A stretch of DNA of 20,000 nucleotides from Prorocentrum cordatum (GCA_963575745.1 CAUYUJ010014204.1:345585-365584); one strand, 5' to 3'; numbered from the stretch's first letter, positions 1 through 8,800 are shown. The notes: generated by a model not told the origin, from the sequence alone. Numbers and translations are program-made.

Positions 1-1111
1 CGAGGAGGAGGAGGCGAGCGAGAGAAGAAGGAGGCGAGCGAGGAGGGAGGAGGGGCGAAGAGCGAGCCTGCCCAGGCGTCCCGCCAGAGCCTGTCGGCCT
101 TGGCAGACTGCCGCATGCGAGGGGGGGGGGGGGAGAGAGGCCGCGGGGGGAGGGCCCGTGGGTCGCCCACGGGCAGGCAGGACGCCTCGAGCCCAAATGG
201 CTGCGAGGGAGGAGGAGGAGGAGGAGGAGGAGGAGGAGGAGGAGGAGGAGGAGGAGGAGGAGGAGGAGAACGTGCGTAACAATGACAATGCCTGCCACAG
301 CTCCTCGGAAAGACAGGCATCAGGCGCCACTCCGTTTTCTGGGGTGCTTGCCCTTGAGGATCCTGCGTTTCCATCTCTCGAGGCTTTTGCGTGTCGCGTG
401 CGCACATTCCTCTGCAAGAAGCTTAGGAGGAGGAGGAGGAAGAGGAGGAGGAGGAGGACGGGGAGAAAAGGAGGGGGAGAAGGAGGAGAGAGGGAGGGAG
501 TAGAAGAAGTTTAGGAGGAGGAGGAGGAGGAGAAGAGGTCTAGGAGGAGGAGTAGGAGGAGGAGGAAAAGGAGGAGGAGGAGGAGGAGGAGGAGGAGGAA
601 CGAAGGGAGGAAGGCCACGACTACCACCACGAGCACCACTAGCACACCCACCACCAGCCTGACCACCGCTGCCACGACCACCTCGACCACCACAAACACC
701 AACACGACCACCACCACCACCAAGACAACCAACCAACACGACCACCACAACCACCCCTGCCCCCCGCCCCTCCTATCTCCCCCTCCTCCTCCTCCCCTTC
801 CTTGCCGGGCCGCCCCTGCCACAGCGTGCGCCTCGCGCCTGTCCCCCATTGCCTCCCTCCTCCTCCTCCTCCTCCTCCTCCTCCTCCTCCTCCTCCTCCT
901 CCCTCCTCCTCCTCCTCTCCTCCTCCTCCTTCCTTTTTCCTCCTCCTCCTCCTCCTCCTTTTCCTCCTCCTCCTCCTCCTATCACAGACGGGGGGGTCCT
1001 GCTTATCTTGTTTGGCACGGCAGAAGACGACCGGAGGCAACTGCAGGAGTTGGATTCCTGATCTCTCCGTTGGCACGTCGCAGCGTCATTGGTTTCAGAC
1101 AAGCCGCTTCG
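1..1111. repeat. Microsatellite block: GGA, CCA and TCC tracts
   Basis: GA-rich sequence (1-60) is followed by a G run near 121-133, a near-pure (GGA)n at about 206-268, an imperfect GGA block at 422-600, a CCA/ACC-rich stretch at about 614-752 and a long TCC block at about 780-980. Open frames here encode only poly-Glu, poly-Pro, poly-Ser or poly-Leu and are treated as repeat artefacts. A perfect hairpin (9-bp arms, 3-nt loop) lies at 154-174. The unique stretches 269-421 and 981-1111 showed nothing I recognise before the endonuclease piece. Confidence 0.9.
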
Positions 1112-1776
1112 AGAATGGCGTCCCTCAAACTGCGGGTCTGTGGGAGAAAATGGTCATCTGCAGCGCCTACGCCCCGCACAGCGGGAAACCATTCGTCGAC
1201 CGGCAGGCTTTCTTCTCCGAGTTAGCCGGCTTCCTTGGCAGCCACTCCGCTCACGGACCGGTGCTGTTATTTGGCGACTTCAATGCCAGAATACACGGCG
1301 CTTCCCCGGAGAAGAGGACGTGCCGGGGCCGCTCATTTTCGGGAACCCGCGCGTGCAGCACAACCCAGAATCAAGTAGGACGCTCCTGCTCGAACTTTGC
1401 ACATCCCGCATGTTCGCTGTCGGCAACACACTTTTCGACGAGCCCCTAGAGCGCCAAATTGCCTACTGCGATACCGGACGCTCGCCGGCGGGCCCCCCGG
1501 GGTACACCGGAACTTCGGGCAGTTGGGCTTGGCGATCGTGTCCATTGAGTGGCTTCGGTGCTTGAAGAGTGTACACAGCATCGAGCACAGGGCGATCGCG
1601 TCGCATCAGTTTCTCGTTATTGCATTCCTGGACGTGGACGTCCCTCGCGAAGACAACGGCCGAGCCTCGACGACAGCTTGGCGCGCTTCGGGACGAAATG
1701 GTGGCCAACTTCGCTGTAGAGCTCAAGCGGGTGCGAGCACGCGCAAGCGACAGCTCGTCGGCATGCTCGTGACAGG
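1112..1776 (+). pseudogene. Retroelement 1, endonuclease (EEP/APE-type) part, frameshifted
   Basis: This is a decayed apurinic-type endonuclease domain of a LINE-type element, which in an active element nicks target DNA for target-primed reverse transcription. The reading moves through several frames: frame 2 at about 1112-1150, frame 1 at 1150-1310 (SAYAPH, then GDFNAR at 1273-1290, matching the conserved Asp/Asn motif of EEP nucleases), frame 3 at about 1335-1475 (HNPESSRTLLLEL, DEPLERQIAYCD) and frame 2 at about 1475-1650 (SIEWLRCLKSVHSIEHRA, then SHQFLV near the usual SDH position). Frame 3 near 1690-1776 may carry the tail. At least three indels mean it cannot make one protein. It belongs with the RT pieces at 3574-5532. 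Family assignment is from recognised motifs; the exact clade is not known. Confidence 0.8.
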
Positions 1777-1797
1777 ACGCTCCAGTTCGTAGGCTTA

Positions 1798-2004
1798 GGT
1801 CGGGCCTGTCCCCCGACAAGGGGAGCTTGGACGAAAAATAACAAATACTCGAAAAATACTCACCCCGAAAAGGGGATTTTGGACGAAAGACAAAAAAATG
1901 CTCAAAACATACCCCAAAGAGGCCCAAAAATACTCGAACAAGAGTCCCCAGACTATATTTTGACTATTCTTGACTTTACCCCCTGTAGGGGGACAGGCCC
2001 GACT
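1798..2004. mobile_element. Small TIR element (family C copy 1), TA-flanked
   Basis: The ends are inverted: GGTCGGGCCTGTCC at 1798 and the complement of AGTCGGGCCTGTCC at 2004. Both ends are flanked by TA (1796-1797 and 2005-2006), which suggests a TA target duplication as made by Tc1/mariner-like transposases. The 207-bp body is much richer in A than its surroundings and contains a degenerate internal tandem of about 50 bp (CCGAAAAGGGG..TTGGACGAAA..ATACTC). There is no transposase, so it is non-autonomous. It lies just after the endonuclease part of retroelement 1. A relative with the same TCGGGCCTGTC ends lies at 15623-15796. Confidence 0.65.
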
Positions 2005-2138
2005 TAAAATCGTAGACCAGAGACTCCGCGAGGGCACGCCGGGCGGCGCGGGAGGCGCGGCGCTTTGCGCCGGGCTGTGGAGGCCTCCGCCGAGGCAGGC
2101 CGCTCGGACTGGTGAGAAGAGCCAGCTCGCCTCTGGAG

Positions 2139-3264
2139 TGATGGGCTCGTTTTCCACCACCACCACCACCACCAGAAGTTGGAGGGCGAGGGGGTCCTCC
2201 TCCTCCTCCTCCTCCTCCTCCTCCTCCTCCTCCTCCTCCTCCTCCTCCTCCTCCTCCTCCTCCTCCCTCAGCCCCGACCGTTGCCCTGTCCTGTAGGCTT
2301 CTATGTCTCTGCCGCTTGTAGCCTTTGCACCTTGCGTTGGAGCGGGAGACGGTGGGTCCTTGATCGCTCCGCCCAGTTGGCAAAGGCCGCATCTGGAGGG
2401 CCCACCCGAAGAAGAAGAAGAAGAAGAAGAAGAAGAAGAAGAAGAATAAGAAGAAGAAGAATAAGAAGAAGAAGAAGAAGAAGAATAATAAGAAGAAGAA
2501 GAAGAAGAAGAATAAGGACTTCTACCTGCAACTGCACTCCTTCGCCTGTCTGTCTTTTTGCTCGCGCTCTGCAAACAAATTCGGGTGCACTGGCTCGGTG
2601 GTTTGAGTCAGGCCCACACCAGGGGCGTAGTTTGGCCACCGTCCTGGCGTTTCATTACACCAGGGGTTGGACTGCTGCGTCGTCCTGGCGTCGCCTTGTT
2701 CTTTGATGTTGCGTGTCGTTTGCGTCACTTGCACGTGTGTCAGGCACCCCAGTTGTGGGGGAAGGTGCGCAGCACGAGTGTTCGTTTTGGCTCAGGTTTG
2801 GCACGGAGGCCGCCCTCCTTCAAGAGGAGGACGGCGCTCTTCTTTACCAGCCTCCTGTACAGCGCGAAGACGACTCTGACTGACTGGCGCCATTTTCGGC
2901 GCTCGACTGTTTCGGACTCGTTCCTTTTATTTGTTTTCTCGCCGCTCAGCTCTGCTGCTGCGGTCGAACGCTGCTGTCGTGGCTCCGCCTGTCGCAGCGA
3001 GGCGAGCTGGCCGCGTCCCGTGCCAGCCGCTGCGGTCGACCCTCACCTGTACAGGGGTCGAGCCGCTCAGCGCACTTCTCTCCGCCTGTGCAGTCGTGGA
3101 GGGTGCTGTGCTTCTCTGGCGTTGTTGCTGAAAAAAAATCCTCCTCCTCCTCCTCCTCCTCCTCCTCCTCCTCCTCCTTCTCTTCTTCGTTCTCCTCCTC
3201 CTCCTCGTCCTCCTCCTCCTTCCCCCCTCCAACTGTATGGTAGTGGTGGAAAACACGCCCATCA
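2139..3264. repeat. Inverted-repeat-bounded block with three microsatellites
   Basis: Sequence at 2139-2190 (TGATGGGC, two or three variable bases, GTTTTCCACCAC, then AGTTGGAGGG) recurs in reverse complement at 3216-3264. Between the arms are (TCC)n at 2195-2267, (AAG)n with AAT interruptions at 2408-2516, (TCC)n at 3139-3231, and unique sequence (2290-2407, 2517-3138) in which I recognise no gene. The block lies between the endonuclease and RT parts of retroelement 1. It could be a transposon-like insertion of about 1.1 kb or two chance-inverted copies of one repeat. I see no target duplication. The stretch 3265-3573 shows nothing recognisable. Confidence 0.4.
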
Positions 3265-3573
3265 TGAAGACTGGGCGCCGATCCGCGCCGTGAGCCAAAG
3301 GAGCGCAAGCCCGGCAGGGCCGGTCAGCCGACGTGGAAGGTCGTCTTACTGACTCCGGCACCTTCTCTCTCTCAAAAAAGGAGCTGCAGAGTGCGAGTGG
3401 CTCTGCTGTGGCAGCTCGGGTAGCAGACTGATTTCAGGCGTCTCCGCACTCCAGACTGAAGATCCTTATCACTTTCTGTCGATGTGTGTGTGTGCCTTTT
3501 CGCTCCGTAGCTGACCTATATAACTCGATATGCGTAGAGAAAACCAACAGCGCCCTCGGCAGAGTAAAGGTAG

Positions 3574-4208
3574 GCAGTGCGGCCGACGAGCGCAGGGCCG
3601 AACGGAGACCCCCTCGGCGACGAGCTGGCTGTGCCGTGCGGCCCTATCACCGAAGGCGAAGCCGTTGGCGCGGCTGCTCGGATGAAGCGAGGCAGAGCGC
3701 CCGGCAAAGACAATAGCCCGCCAGAGTTTTGGAAGACAGTCTGCCGAGCTGGGCCGCCTGCCTGCAGCTGGGCTGCCGAAGTCTGCAGCGCATGCTGGAC
3801 TGACGCAGCAGTTCCAGCAGAGTGGCACGAGGCGCCGGTTGCAGCAATATTCAAGAAGGGAGACGTGGCCCAGTGCGAAAACTACCGGCCCATCGCCCTG
3901 ACGGCCGTTGGCTACAGAATCTTCGCCGCAAGTTTACTGGGCCGGCGAAAAGCAGGCGGGGCCGAGAGCCAGATATGGCGCGCTCAGCTCGGTTTCAAGT
4001 CCAAGCATGGAACAGCGGACGCCATTTTTCTGGTCCAGCGAATTCTTGCCAGAACCTGGGCCGAAAGGGACGGGCAGGTCGTCCGGTTGGCACTCGAGTG
4101 GGCGAAAGCCTTCGACAGCGTCTCCCCGGAGTCTCTAACATCAGCTCTAGTCAGACTTGGCGTGCCGACGAAGTTCGTGGAGAGGGTGCGGGCGATCTAT
4201 CGGGAGCG
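3574..4208 (+). pseudogene. Retroelement 1, reverse transcriptase N-terminal half
   Basis: This is the fingers/palm part of a non-LTR reverse transcriptase in frame 1. Visible in order are RGRAPGKDN with PPEFWK (about 3695-3735), IFKKGD then CENYRPIALTAVGYRIFA (about 3850-3930; NYRPI is a hallmark of LINE RTs), QLGFKSKHGTADAIFLVQRIL (about 3985-4050) and motif A LEWAKAFDS (4093-4119). Motif A has Glu (codon 4096-4098) where LINE RTs carry the catalytic Asp. The frame is open from 3574 (stops at 3565 and 3571), but the true start would lie upstream in a full element. It is cut at 4209 by a TIR element and resumes at 4394. Confidence 0.88.
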
Positions 4209-4393
4209 GCCAAGAGGGGGGTGTCCAAGAGGGGGGGGTGCAAATCATGACCAGCGGCATTTGCGCGGCCCAGCGGGGGGCCAGGAACGTAATGAAATAA
4301 GAAGAGGCGCCATGAAATTTCGGGAAATATCATGGCCCACGCCATGATATCCACCCCCCCCCTAGTCATCACCCCCCTCTTTTCCGCCCCCGA
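4209..4393. mobile_element. TIR element (family A) inserted in the RT, 14-bp target duplication
   Basis: Flanking copies ATCTATCGGGAGCG (4195-4208) and ATCTACCGGGAGCG (4394-4407) differ at one base and fit a target-site duplication. The 185-bp insert has imperfect inverted ends sharing AAGAGGGGGGTG, seven variable bases, GGGGGGGGTG and ATCATG. A perfect stem of 10-bp arms with a 4-nt loop lies inside at 4327-4350. No transposase is encoded. It breaks the RT reading frame directly after motif A, so the host sequence is a clear empty-site reference. Confidence 0.75.
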
Positions 4394-4589
4394 ATCTACC
4401 GGGAGCGCAGTTTCTGCGTCCGGGATGCCCGCTCGACGTCGGCGCCGAGGGCGCAGGATTTCGGCACCAGCCAGGGGTGCCCGCTGTCGCCTTTTCTTTT
4501 TTCGCCATCGTGATGACGGTGTTGCTGCGGGACGCGACGCGGAGGAGGCCGGGCCGCTGCTCGATCTCTCCCAGGCGGTACATGAATTA
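4394..4589 (+). pseudogene. Retroelement 1, reverse transcriptase middle part
   Basis: The RT continues after the family A insertion. Frame 2 carries AQDFGTSQGCPLSPFLF (about 4445-4495), the motif B region (QGxPLSP) typical of LINE RTs. A frame change near the T-rich run 4491-4502 leads to frame 1 (FAIVMTVLLRDA), and a further change near 4550 leads to frame 3 (EEAGPLLDLSQAVHELL). It is then cut by the TA-inserted element at 4590. Homology is clear; it is non-functional. Confidence 0.8.
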
Positions 4590-4767
4590 CTCCAGATTCC
4601 GTAATAAAAGGGAGGGGGTCTGGACCCTCCAAGACAAGCCATTTCAGACCTCCCCCGTGGGAGAACCCTCCCAAACATCGTCCCCAGACCCCCCAGGCCC
4701 TCCAAGATAGCCTGGAAGAGACCCCCCCCGAAATGAGACCCCCCTCCCTTTATTACGAAATCTGGAG
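4590..4767 (+). mobile_element. 178-bp TIR element (family B copy 1) inserted at TA
   Basis: Inverted ends of about 30 bp begin CTCCAGATT(C/T)CGTAATAA and end in the complement, TTATTACGAAATCTGGAG. TA occurs on both sides (4588-4589 and 4768-4769). Removing the element plus one TA would rejoin the RT frame just before its YAD motif, which strongly supports a TA target duplication. No coding capacity is seen. A copy of exactly the same length, inverted and differing at only a few positions by eye, lies at 17565-17742, and a solo end lies at 17875-17903. TA duplication fits Tc1/mariner-like mobilisation (inference). Confidence 0.88.
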
Positions 4768-4769
4768 TA

Positions 4770-5532
4770 GTCTACGCCGACGGCACACTGCTCGTGTCTG
4801 GCGAGTCCGAGACAGCGACGGCACACATGCGCAGCATCGAAAAAGCCGGATCGCAGTGCGGGCTGCAGTTCACTCGGCGCAAGCTGAAAGTTCTACCCGT
4901 TGGATGCGACGCGGACATTCCAACGCCAACATCTGGGCAGCTCGACTTCAAGCGATGGGAAGATTGGCCCTGAACTCTCCCGCCGACTCGGCGCCGCGAG
5001 GACGGAACTCGATAAGTTGAAGCGAGTGTGGGGCCATTCCACACTGACGCAGTCAAGGAAGCTTGAGATCTTCAGCGCTTGTATTCTCAGTAAAGTGCTG
5101 TATTGCCTGCGTGCGGCCTTGCTGAACCAGGCGGACACGAAGAGGCTCGACGCATTCCACGTGAGAGGTTTGAGGCAAATACTTCGCATACCCCATTCAT
5201 ACATTAGCCACGTGACGAATGTCAGTGTTTTGCAGCAAGCAAGCATTTCCCCGCTGAGCAATATTCTACTGAATCGTCAGCTGCTGCTCCTGGGGCATAT
5301 TGCCCGAAATCCAGCTGATGACCCTGTCAGATGCACTGTCATACGCCCTTTTTCATGCAAGCTAGCACCACAGAACTTCAAGCGAAAGCGGGGGCGTCCC
5401 CGGAAAACTTGGACCGAATCAGTTTTTGCCCACGCTGTACGGGCCGCAGGGGTTGAGGAGGCCTGGCATGTTAACGTAATTTCTGCCGCAGCCTGGCGCG
5501 CAGCCGTGAATCGGTATTGCGACGCCCTGTGA
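4770..5532 (+). pseudogene. Retroelement 1, RT motif C and C-terminal region
   Basis: Frame 3 from 4770 reads VYADGTLLVSGESETA, the RT motif C. The second Asp of the usual (F/Y)ADD is Gly (codon 4782-4784). Frame 3 continues to about 4930, then a frameshift or small deletion moves to frame 1, which is open to the TGA at 5530-5532. Frame 1 holds GSSTSSDGKIGPELSRRLG, SRKLEIFSACILSKVLYCL, LDAFHVRGLRQILRI and a basic RKRGRPRKTW motif, ending NRYCDAL. This is the usual RT-downstream region of this LINE family, including the conserved C-terminus. About 50 bases after the stop a TCC tract begins, possibly part of the 3' tail region. Confidence 0.85.
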
Positions 5533-5680
5533 GGCCACGGCATTTGTGCTCATGTGTTTTGCACTCAGTTCTCTCTCTCTTCCTCCTCCTCCTCCTCCTC
5601 CTCCTACTCCTCCTCCTCCTCCTCATCCTCCTCCTCCTGTTAATTTTTGCAGCGACGTCAACGATATTATGCGCCATCGT

Positions 5681-5719
<39 letters not shown>

Positions 5720-5760
5720 CTATTCCTCTTCCTATATTTTCACAAGGCCGGGCGGGGGGA
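5533..5760. repeat. 3' flank of retroelement 1: (TCC)n and (TA)n
   Basis: A CT-rich start leads to (TCC)n at about 5581-5637, unique sequence, a (TA)14-type tract at about 5684-5711 and a short TG run to about 5719. No gene is seen. Confidence 0.85.
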
Positions 5761-6420
5761 AAACCCCTCCCCCACCAAAAAAAAAACTGGACTCCCGGGA
5801 TCTGGGGCTTTGGGACCCTCCAGACGGGCCTCGAAGCGGCCCCCTGGGCCTCCCAGGGCGTTTTGCCAGGCCTTCCCAGCACACCTAGGGCGATCAGGGG
5901 GGTCATCGGAGACGTCCCAGAGACCCCAAGACAGCACAAGAGCGCTCCAAGAGTGACTGACGTGACCTCAAGATGGCCCAAGAGGCCTCCAGGACGGCCC
6001 CAAAGGCCTCGAAGACGACCCCCAACAGGCAAACATCTTCCCATTCCCTTCGGGAAATGTACATTTTTGACATATTCGTAACTTCGACCTTGCCGCGTCC
6101 AAGACGGCCCCAAAAGCTCCCGAAACCGCCCCAAGACGGCCGACGAGACCTCCAAGAGGACCCCATGGCGGCCCCAAAGGCCCCACACAAAGCCCCATGA
6201 CGGCCCCAGGAGACCTCCGAGACGACGGAAAACCTATCCAAAAGGTTCCCCCAGAGGGCCCTAGACCGCTCCAAAAAGGCCCCTACAGCCCTCGCCTCTC
6301 CCCACACACCCAAAAAGGCCCCAGAACGGCCCCATACAGCTCCAGAGAATCAAAAAAAGCTCCGAGGGGACCCCTGAACAGGCCGGAGAGCACTTCACAC
6401 GCCGTCTTCCGGACAGCGGC
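5760..6420. repeat. Degenerate low-complexity repeat, GGCCCCAAGACGG / GGCCTCC type
   Basis: Irregular recurrences of short words such as CCAAGACGGCCCCAAA, GAGGCCTCCAGGACGGCCCC and CCCCATGACGGCCCC fill this stretch with no fixed period. Read on the minus strand it gives Trp/Gly/Leu/Pro-rich frames (for example SWAILRSRQSLLERS and LGAVSGAFGAVL), which look like translations of a repeat rather than a gene. An AT-richer interruption at about 6025-6090 carries GGGAAATGTACATTTTTGAC, a word partly reused near 6500-6530. Confidence 0.6.
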
Positions 6421-6767
6421 TTCCCACGCAAAACACTCAAATGCTTTAAATCCCGGGCTCGCAACCCAATTCCCAGAAAATCTGCTATGGAACTGGAATT
6501 CGGTACATTTCTTGGGAATTCTGTACATTTCCTATAGTTTCCATGTGTCGGAACATCGCCCGCATGCTGGCTGTCTCTCCACACCCCAGCATACTCGTCC
6601 GAGTGGCGCGCGGACCTGCACAGCGAGGGCGCAAGCGAGTAAGGAACGGCTATGGGGAGTGGGCGCGAAGCGGCCGAAGTTCAGAAGCAACGGAGGATCG
6701 CGCCAAGTGCCACCACATGCAAGGCTTGAAGGACCAAGGTGCATGGCGCGAAGCGCCAATGCAGTCT

Positions 6768-6817
<50 letters not shown>

Positions 6818-7069
6818 CATATATATATATGTGTGCATATATATATATATATACATATATATAGATACGCAACCATGCCAGGAGTGCCTCCGGGTCAGGC
6901 CTTACGAAAGGGCCCTGGCCAACAACTGGCGTGGACCCCAGGACATTCACCCCACGGCCCAGGGGCCCCCCTGTGTGATGGGGGTGGGGACCCACTCGGG
7001 TGTCCCCAGGCCGAGGAAAGGAAAGAGGGAGGGAGGGGAGGAGAGAGAGGTGGAGAAGGAGAGTGGTGA
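6420..7069. other. Non-coding stretch with a (TA)n microsatellite
   Basis: Unique sequence to 6770 includes two near-direct copies of GAATTC.GTACATTTC about 25 bp apart near 6495-6532. It is followed by an interrupted (TA)n with CA and GTG interruptions (6773-6863). The stretch 6864-7069 is unique and G/C-rich. I recognise no gene; the frames crossing the TA tract are Ile/Tyr artefacts. Confidence 0.7.
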
Positions 7070-7075
7070 GCCTCG

Positions 7076-7378
7076 TACTCCTCCTCCCCCTCCCCCTCCT
7101 CCCCCTCCTCCTCCTCCTCCTCCTCCTCCTCCTCCTCCTCCTGCTCCTCCTCCTCCTCCTCCCTCCTCCTCCTCCTCCTCCTCCTCTCCTCCTCCTCCCT
7201 CCCTACCTCCCCTCCCTCCCCTCCCTCCCTCCCTCCCTCCCCTCCATCCATCCCCCATCCCTCCATCCCTCCATCCCTCCATCCCTCCATCCCCCATCCC
7301 CCTCCATCCTCCCTCCCTCCCTCCCTCCCTCCTCCTCCCTCCCTCCACCCCTCCCTCCCTCCCTCCCTCCCTCCCCTC
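7076..7378. repeat. TCC then TCCC/ATCC microsatellite
   Basis: CTC/TCC triplets (7076-7200) grade into tetranucleotide-like CCCT and CCAT repeats (7200-7378). The strand is almost purely pyrimidine, with A only as ATCC variants. Long Pro/Ser/Leu frames on this strand and Gly/Glu/Arg frames on the other come from the repeat. Confidence 0.93.
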
Positions 7379-7599
7379 AAGCACATATTGGCTCGAGCGC
7401 ATCATTTTGAAAGCGGTCTCGAGCTGAGGCCTCTCACTTCCTCATAGTGCTGGGGGGCAACGGGCTTTCTGATTGTGGTTCGCCCCGCCAGCTACGAGAG
7501 GTGTGACGGCTGCGCGGTGCCGTCGCGGGGCCCCTGGGGTCCACGTGCCAGGGCAGGCGGCACGGGCGAGGGTACAGCGAGGCGGCCGTGAGGGCGCTG

Positions 7600-8409
7600 C
7601 TGAAGTGCAGAAAAAGTGCACCGGGCCAGTCAGGCTGCACGGGCCTCGGCGTGGCAGCCAGCAGCCGGGGGAGCAGCGGGCGCCAGCTTCGTCCGACGCG
7701 GCCTCGGGGGCCCTCCCACGGTCGGCAGCCTGCCGAGGCAGGCCGCGGCGCTGGCCGAGGACCCCGAGGTGGAGGAGTCGCCGGAGCAGCAGCTCGCGGC
7801 GTCCGAGCAGCCTGCCGCGGCCCCGCCGCCGCAGCCTGCCGAGGCTGCGAGGGGCGGGCGGAAGGCGCATGGGAGGACGCCTGGCGGGCGAAGCGCTGCC
7901 GCGAGAACCTGGAGCGCGCCACAGCCAAGGAGGCGCCGGCGCTGCAGCTCTCGGCGACCGCGGAGCGGAACAAGCGGGCGGCGGCCAAGGCGTTGCTGCA
8001 GGAGCTCGGCATCACGGGCGACGGCGCTGGCGTAGGCTCGGCCCCAGGTGGAGCGACGTCTCAGGAGGTCGTCGACCGCACGTGGGACACAGAATTCTTC
8101 GCGTCCCCTGGACAGCGCCGAGTGCGAGGGGCGCGAGCGCACGGCGCTGAAGCAGCTCGAGGCCGACCTGATCGCCACCGACAGGGATCTGGCGGGCAAG
8201 TCGGGCGGCATCGCGAGGTGGAAGGAAAAGATTGCCAGCATGAAGCGCAAGACAGTGGTCGAGGAAGAGGAGGAGGAGGAGGAGGAGGAGGAGGAGGAGG
8301 AGGAGGAGGGAGGAGGAGGAGGAGGCGAGAGATCGAGGAGCGCAGGGGCAAGAAGCGCAGGACGGCGGTCCAGGGCGAGGCTGCCCAAGCCCGAGGCCGC
8401 GGTGGCTGA
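7600..8409 (+). pseudogene. Possible coding stretch for a charged helical protein, frame-broken
   Basis: I do not recognise a family. Protein-like composition moves between frames. Frame 2 at about 7735-7855 is Ala/Glu/Pro-rich (AAALAEDPEVEESPEQQL). Frame 1 at about 7868-8105 is helical (WEDAWRAKRCRENLERATAKEAPAL, ERNKRAAAKALLQELG, VVDRTWDTEFFASP). Frame 2 from about 8108 continues (LDSAECEGRERTALKQLEADLIATDRDL, ARWKEKIASMKRK) into a poly-Glu tract made by (GAG)n at 8263-8310. The two frame changes cancel, so compensating indels, introns or assembly errors are all possible. The frame 1 tail stops at 8407-8409. A coiled-coil tendency is an inference from the heptad-like Leu/Ala and charged pattern. 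Equally long frames exist on the minus strand, so even the strand is not certain. Confidence 0.3.
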
Positions 8410-8800
8410 GCGGGCGCGCCCGCGGCGCCTCCGGCGGCGGGGGCCGCTCCTGGGCTCGCCATCGCTCGGACGCCCACTCCCTGTGTTTTTGTCGGTCTCG
8501 TGCGTGGCTTTCTCGCCAAAGGATCAAGGATGCTCCTCGATTGCCCTCGCCGAAGGAAAAATGCGCGAGCGATGCCAAGTGGGGCTCCGTGCGCCGATCG
8601 GTGGGCCGTCCGACGAGGCGGCGCAGGAGGTGGAGGGCATCAAGCAGGCACGGGCTGCGGCCGATTACCGGCCTGGAACAGATCCCCAACCCTGTGCTGG
8701 GCATCTCCTCATCACGATGCCACTCTCAGGGATCCCCTCATCTTTGGAGGGCGGATCCCCAAGATTGTCGTCGCCTTTGGGCGTGTCAATCTTGGGGGTA
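8410..8800. other. Non-coding stretch with a perfect hairpin
   Basis: No gene is recognised. A perfect inverted repeat, CCCCAAGATTG at 8757-8767 and CAATCTTGGGG at 8787-8797 with a 19-nt loop, directly abuts the TIR element starting at 8801. It could form an RNA or DNA hairpin, or be a remnant of another small element. Confidence 0.55.

Noticed and set aside
158-1076. Long frames of poly-Glu, poly-Pro, poly-Val/Leu and poly-Gly on both strands
   Set aside because: They are translations of GGA, CCA and TCC microsatellites in every frame, with no conserved domain.
2179-2574. Ser/Tyr-rich, Arg-rich and Leu-rich frames of up to 259 aa
   Set aside because: They are built from (TCC)n and (AAG)n tracts; the parts between do not look conserved.
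2585-2625. tRNA-like boxes (TGGCTCGGTGG and GGTTTGAGTCA)
   Set aside because: The two words overlap rather than lie at tRNA spacing, and no cloverleaf with an acceptor stem could be drawn.
5667-6313. Minus-strand Trp/Gly-rich frames of 136-173 aa
   Set aside because: They follow the degenerate GGCCCCAAGACGG repeat and have comparable frames on the other strand.
6650-6876. Ile/Tyr-rich possible membrane peptides
   Set aside because: They come from the (TA)n microsatellite.
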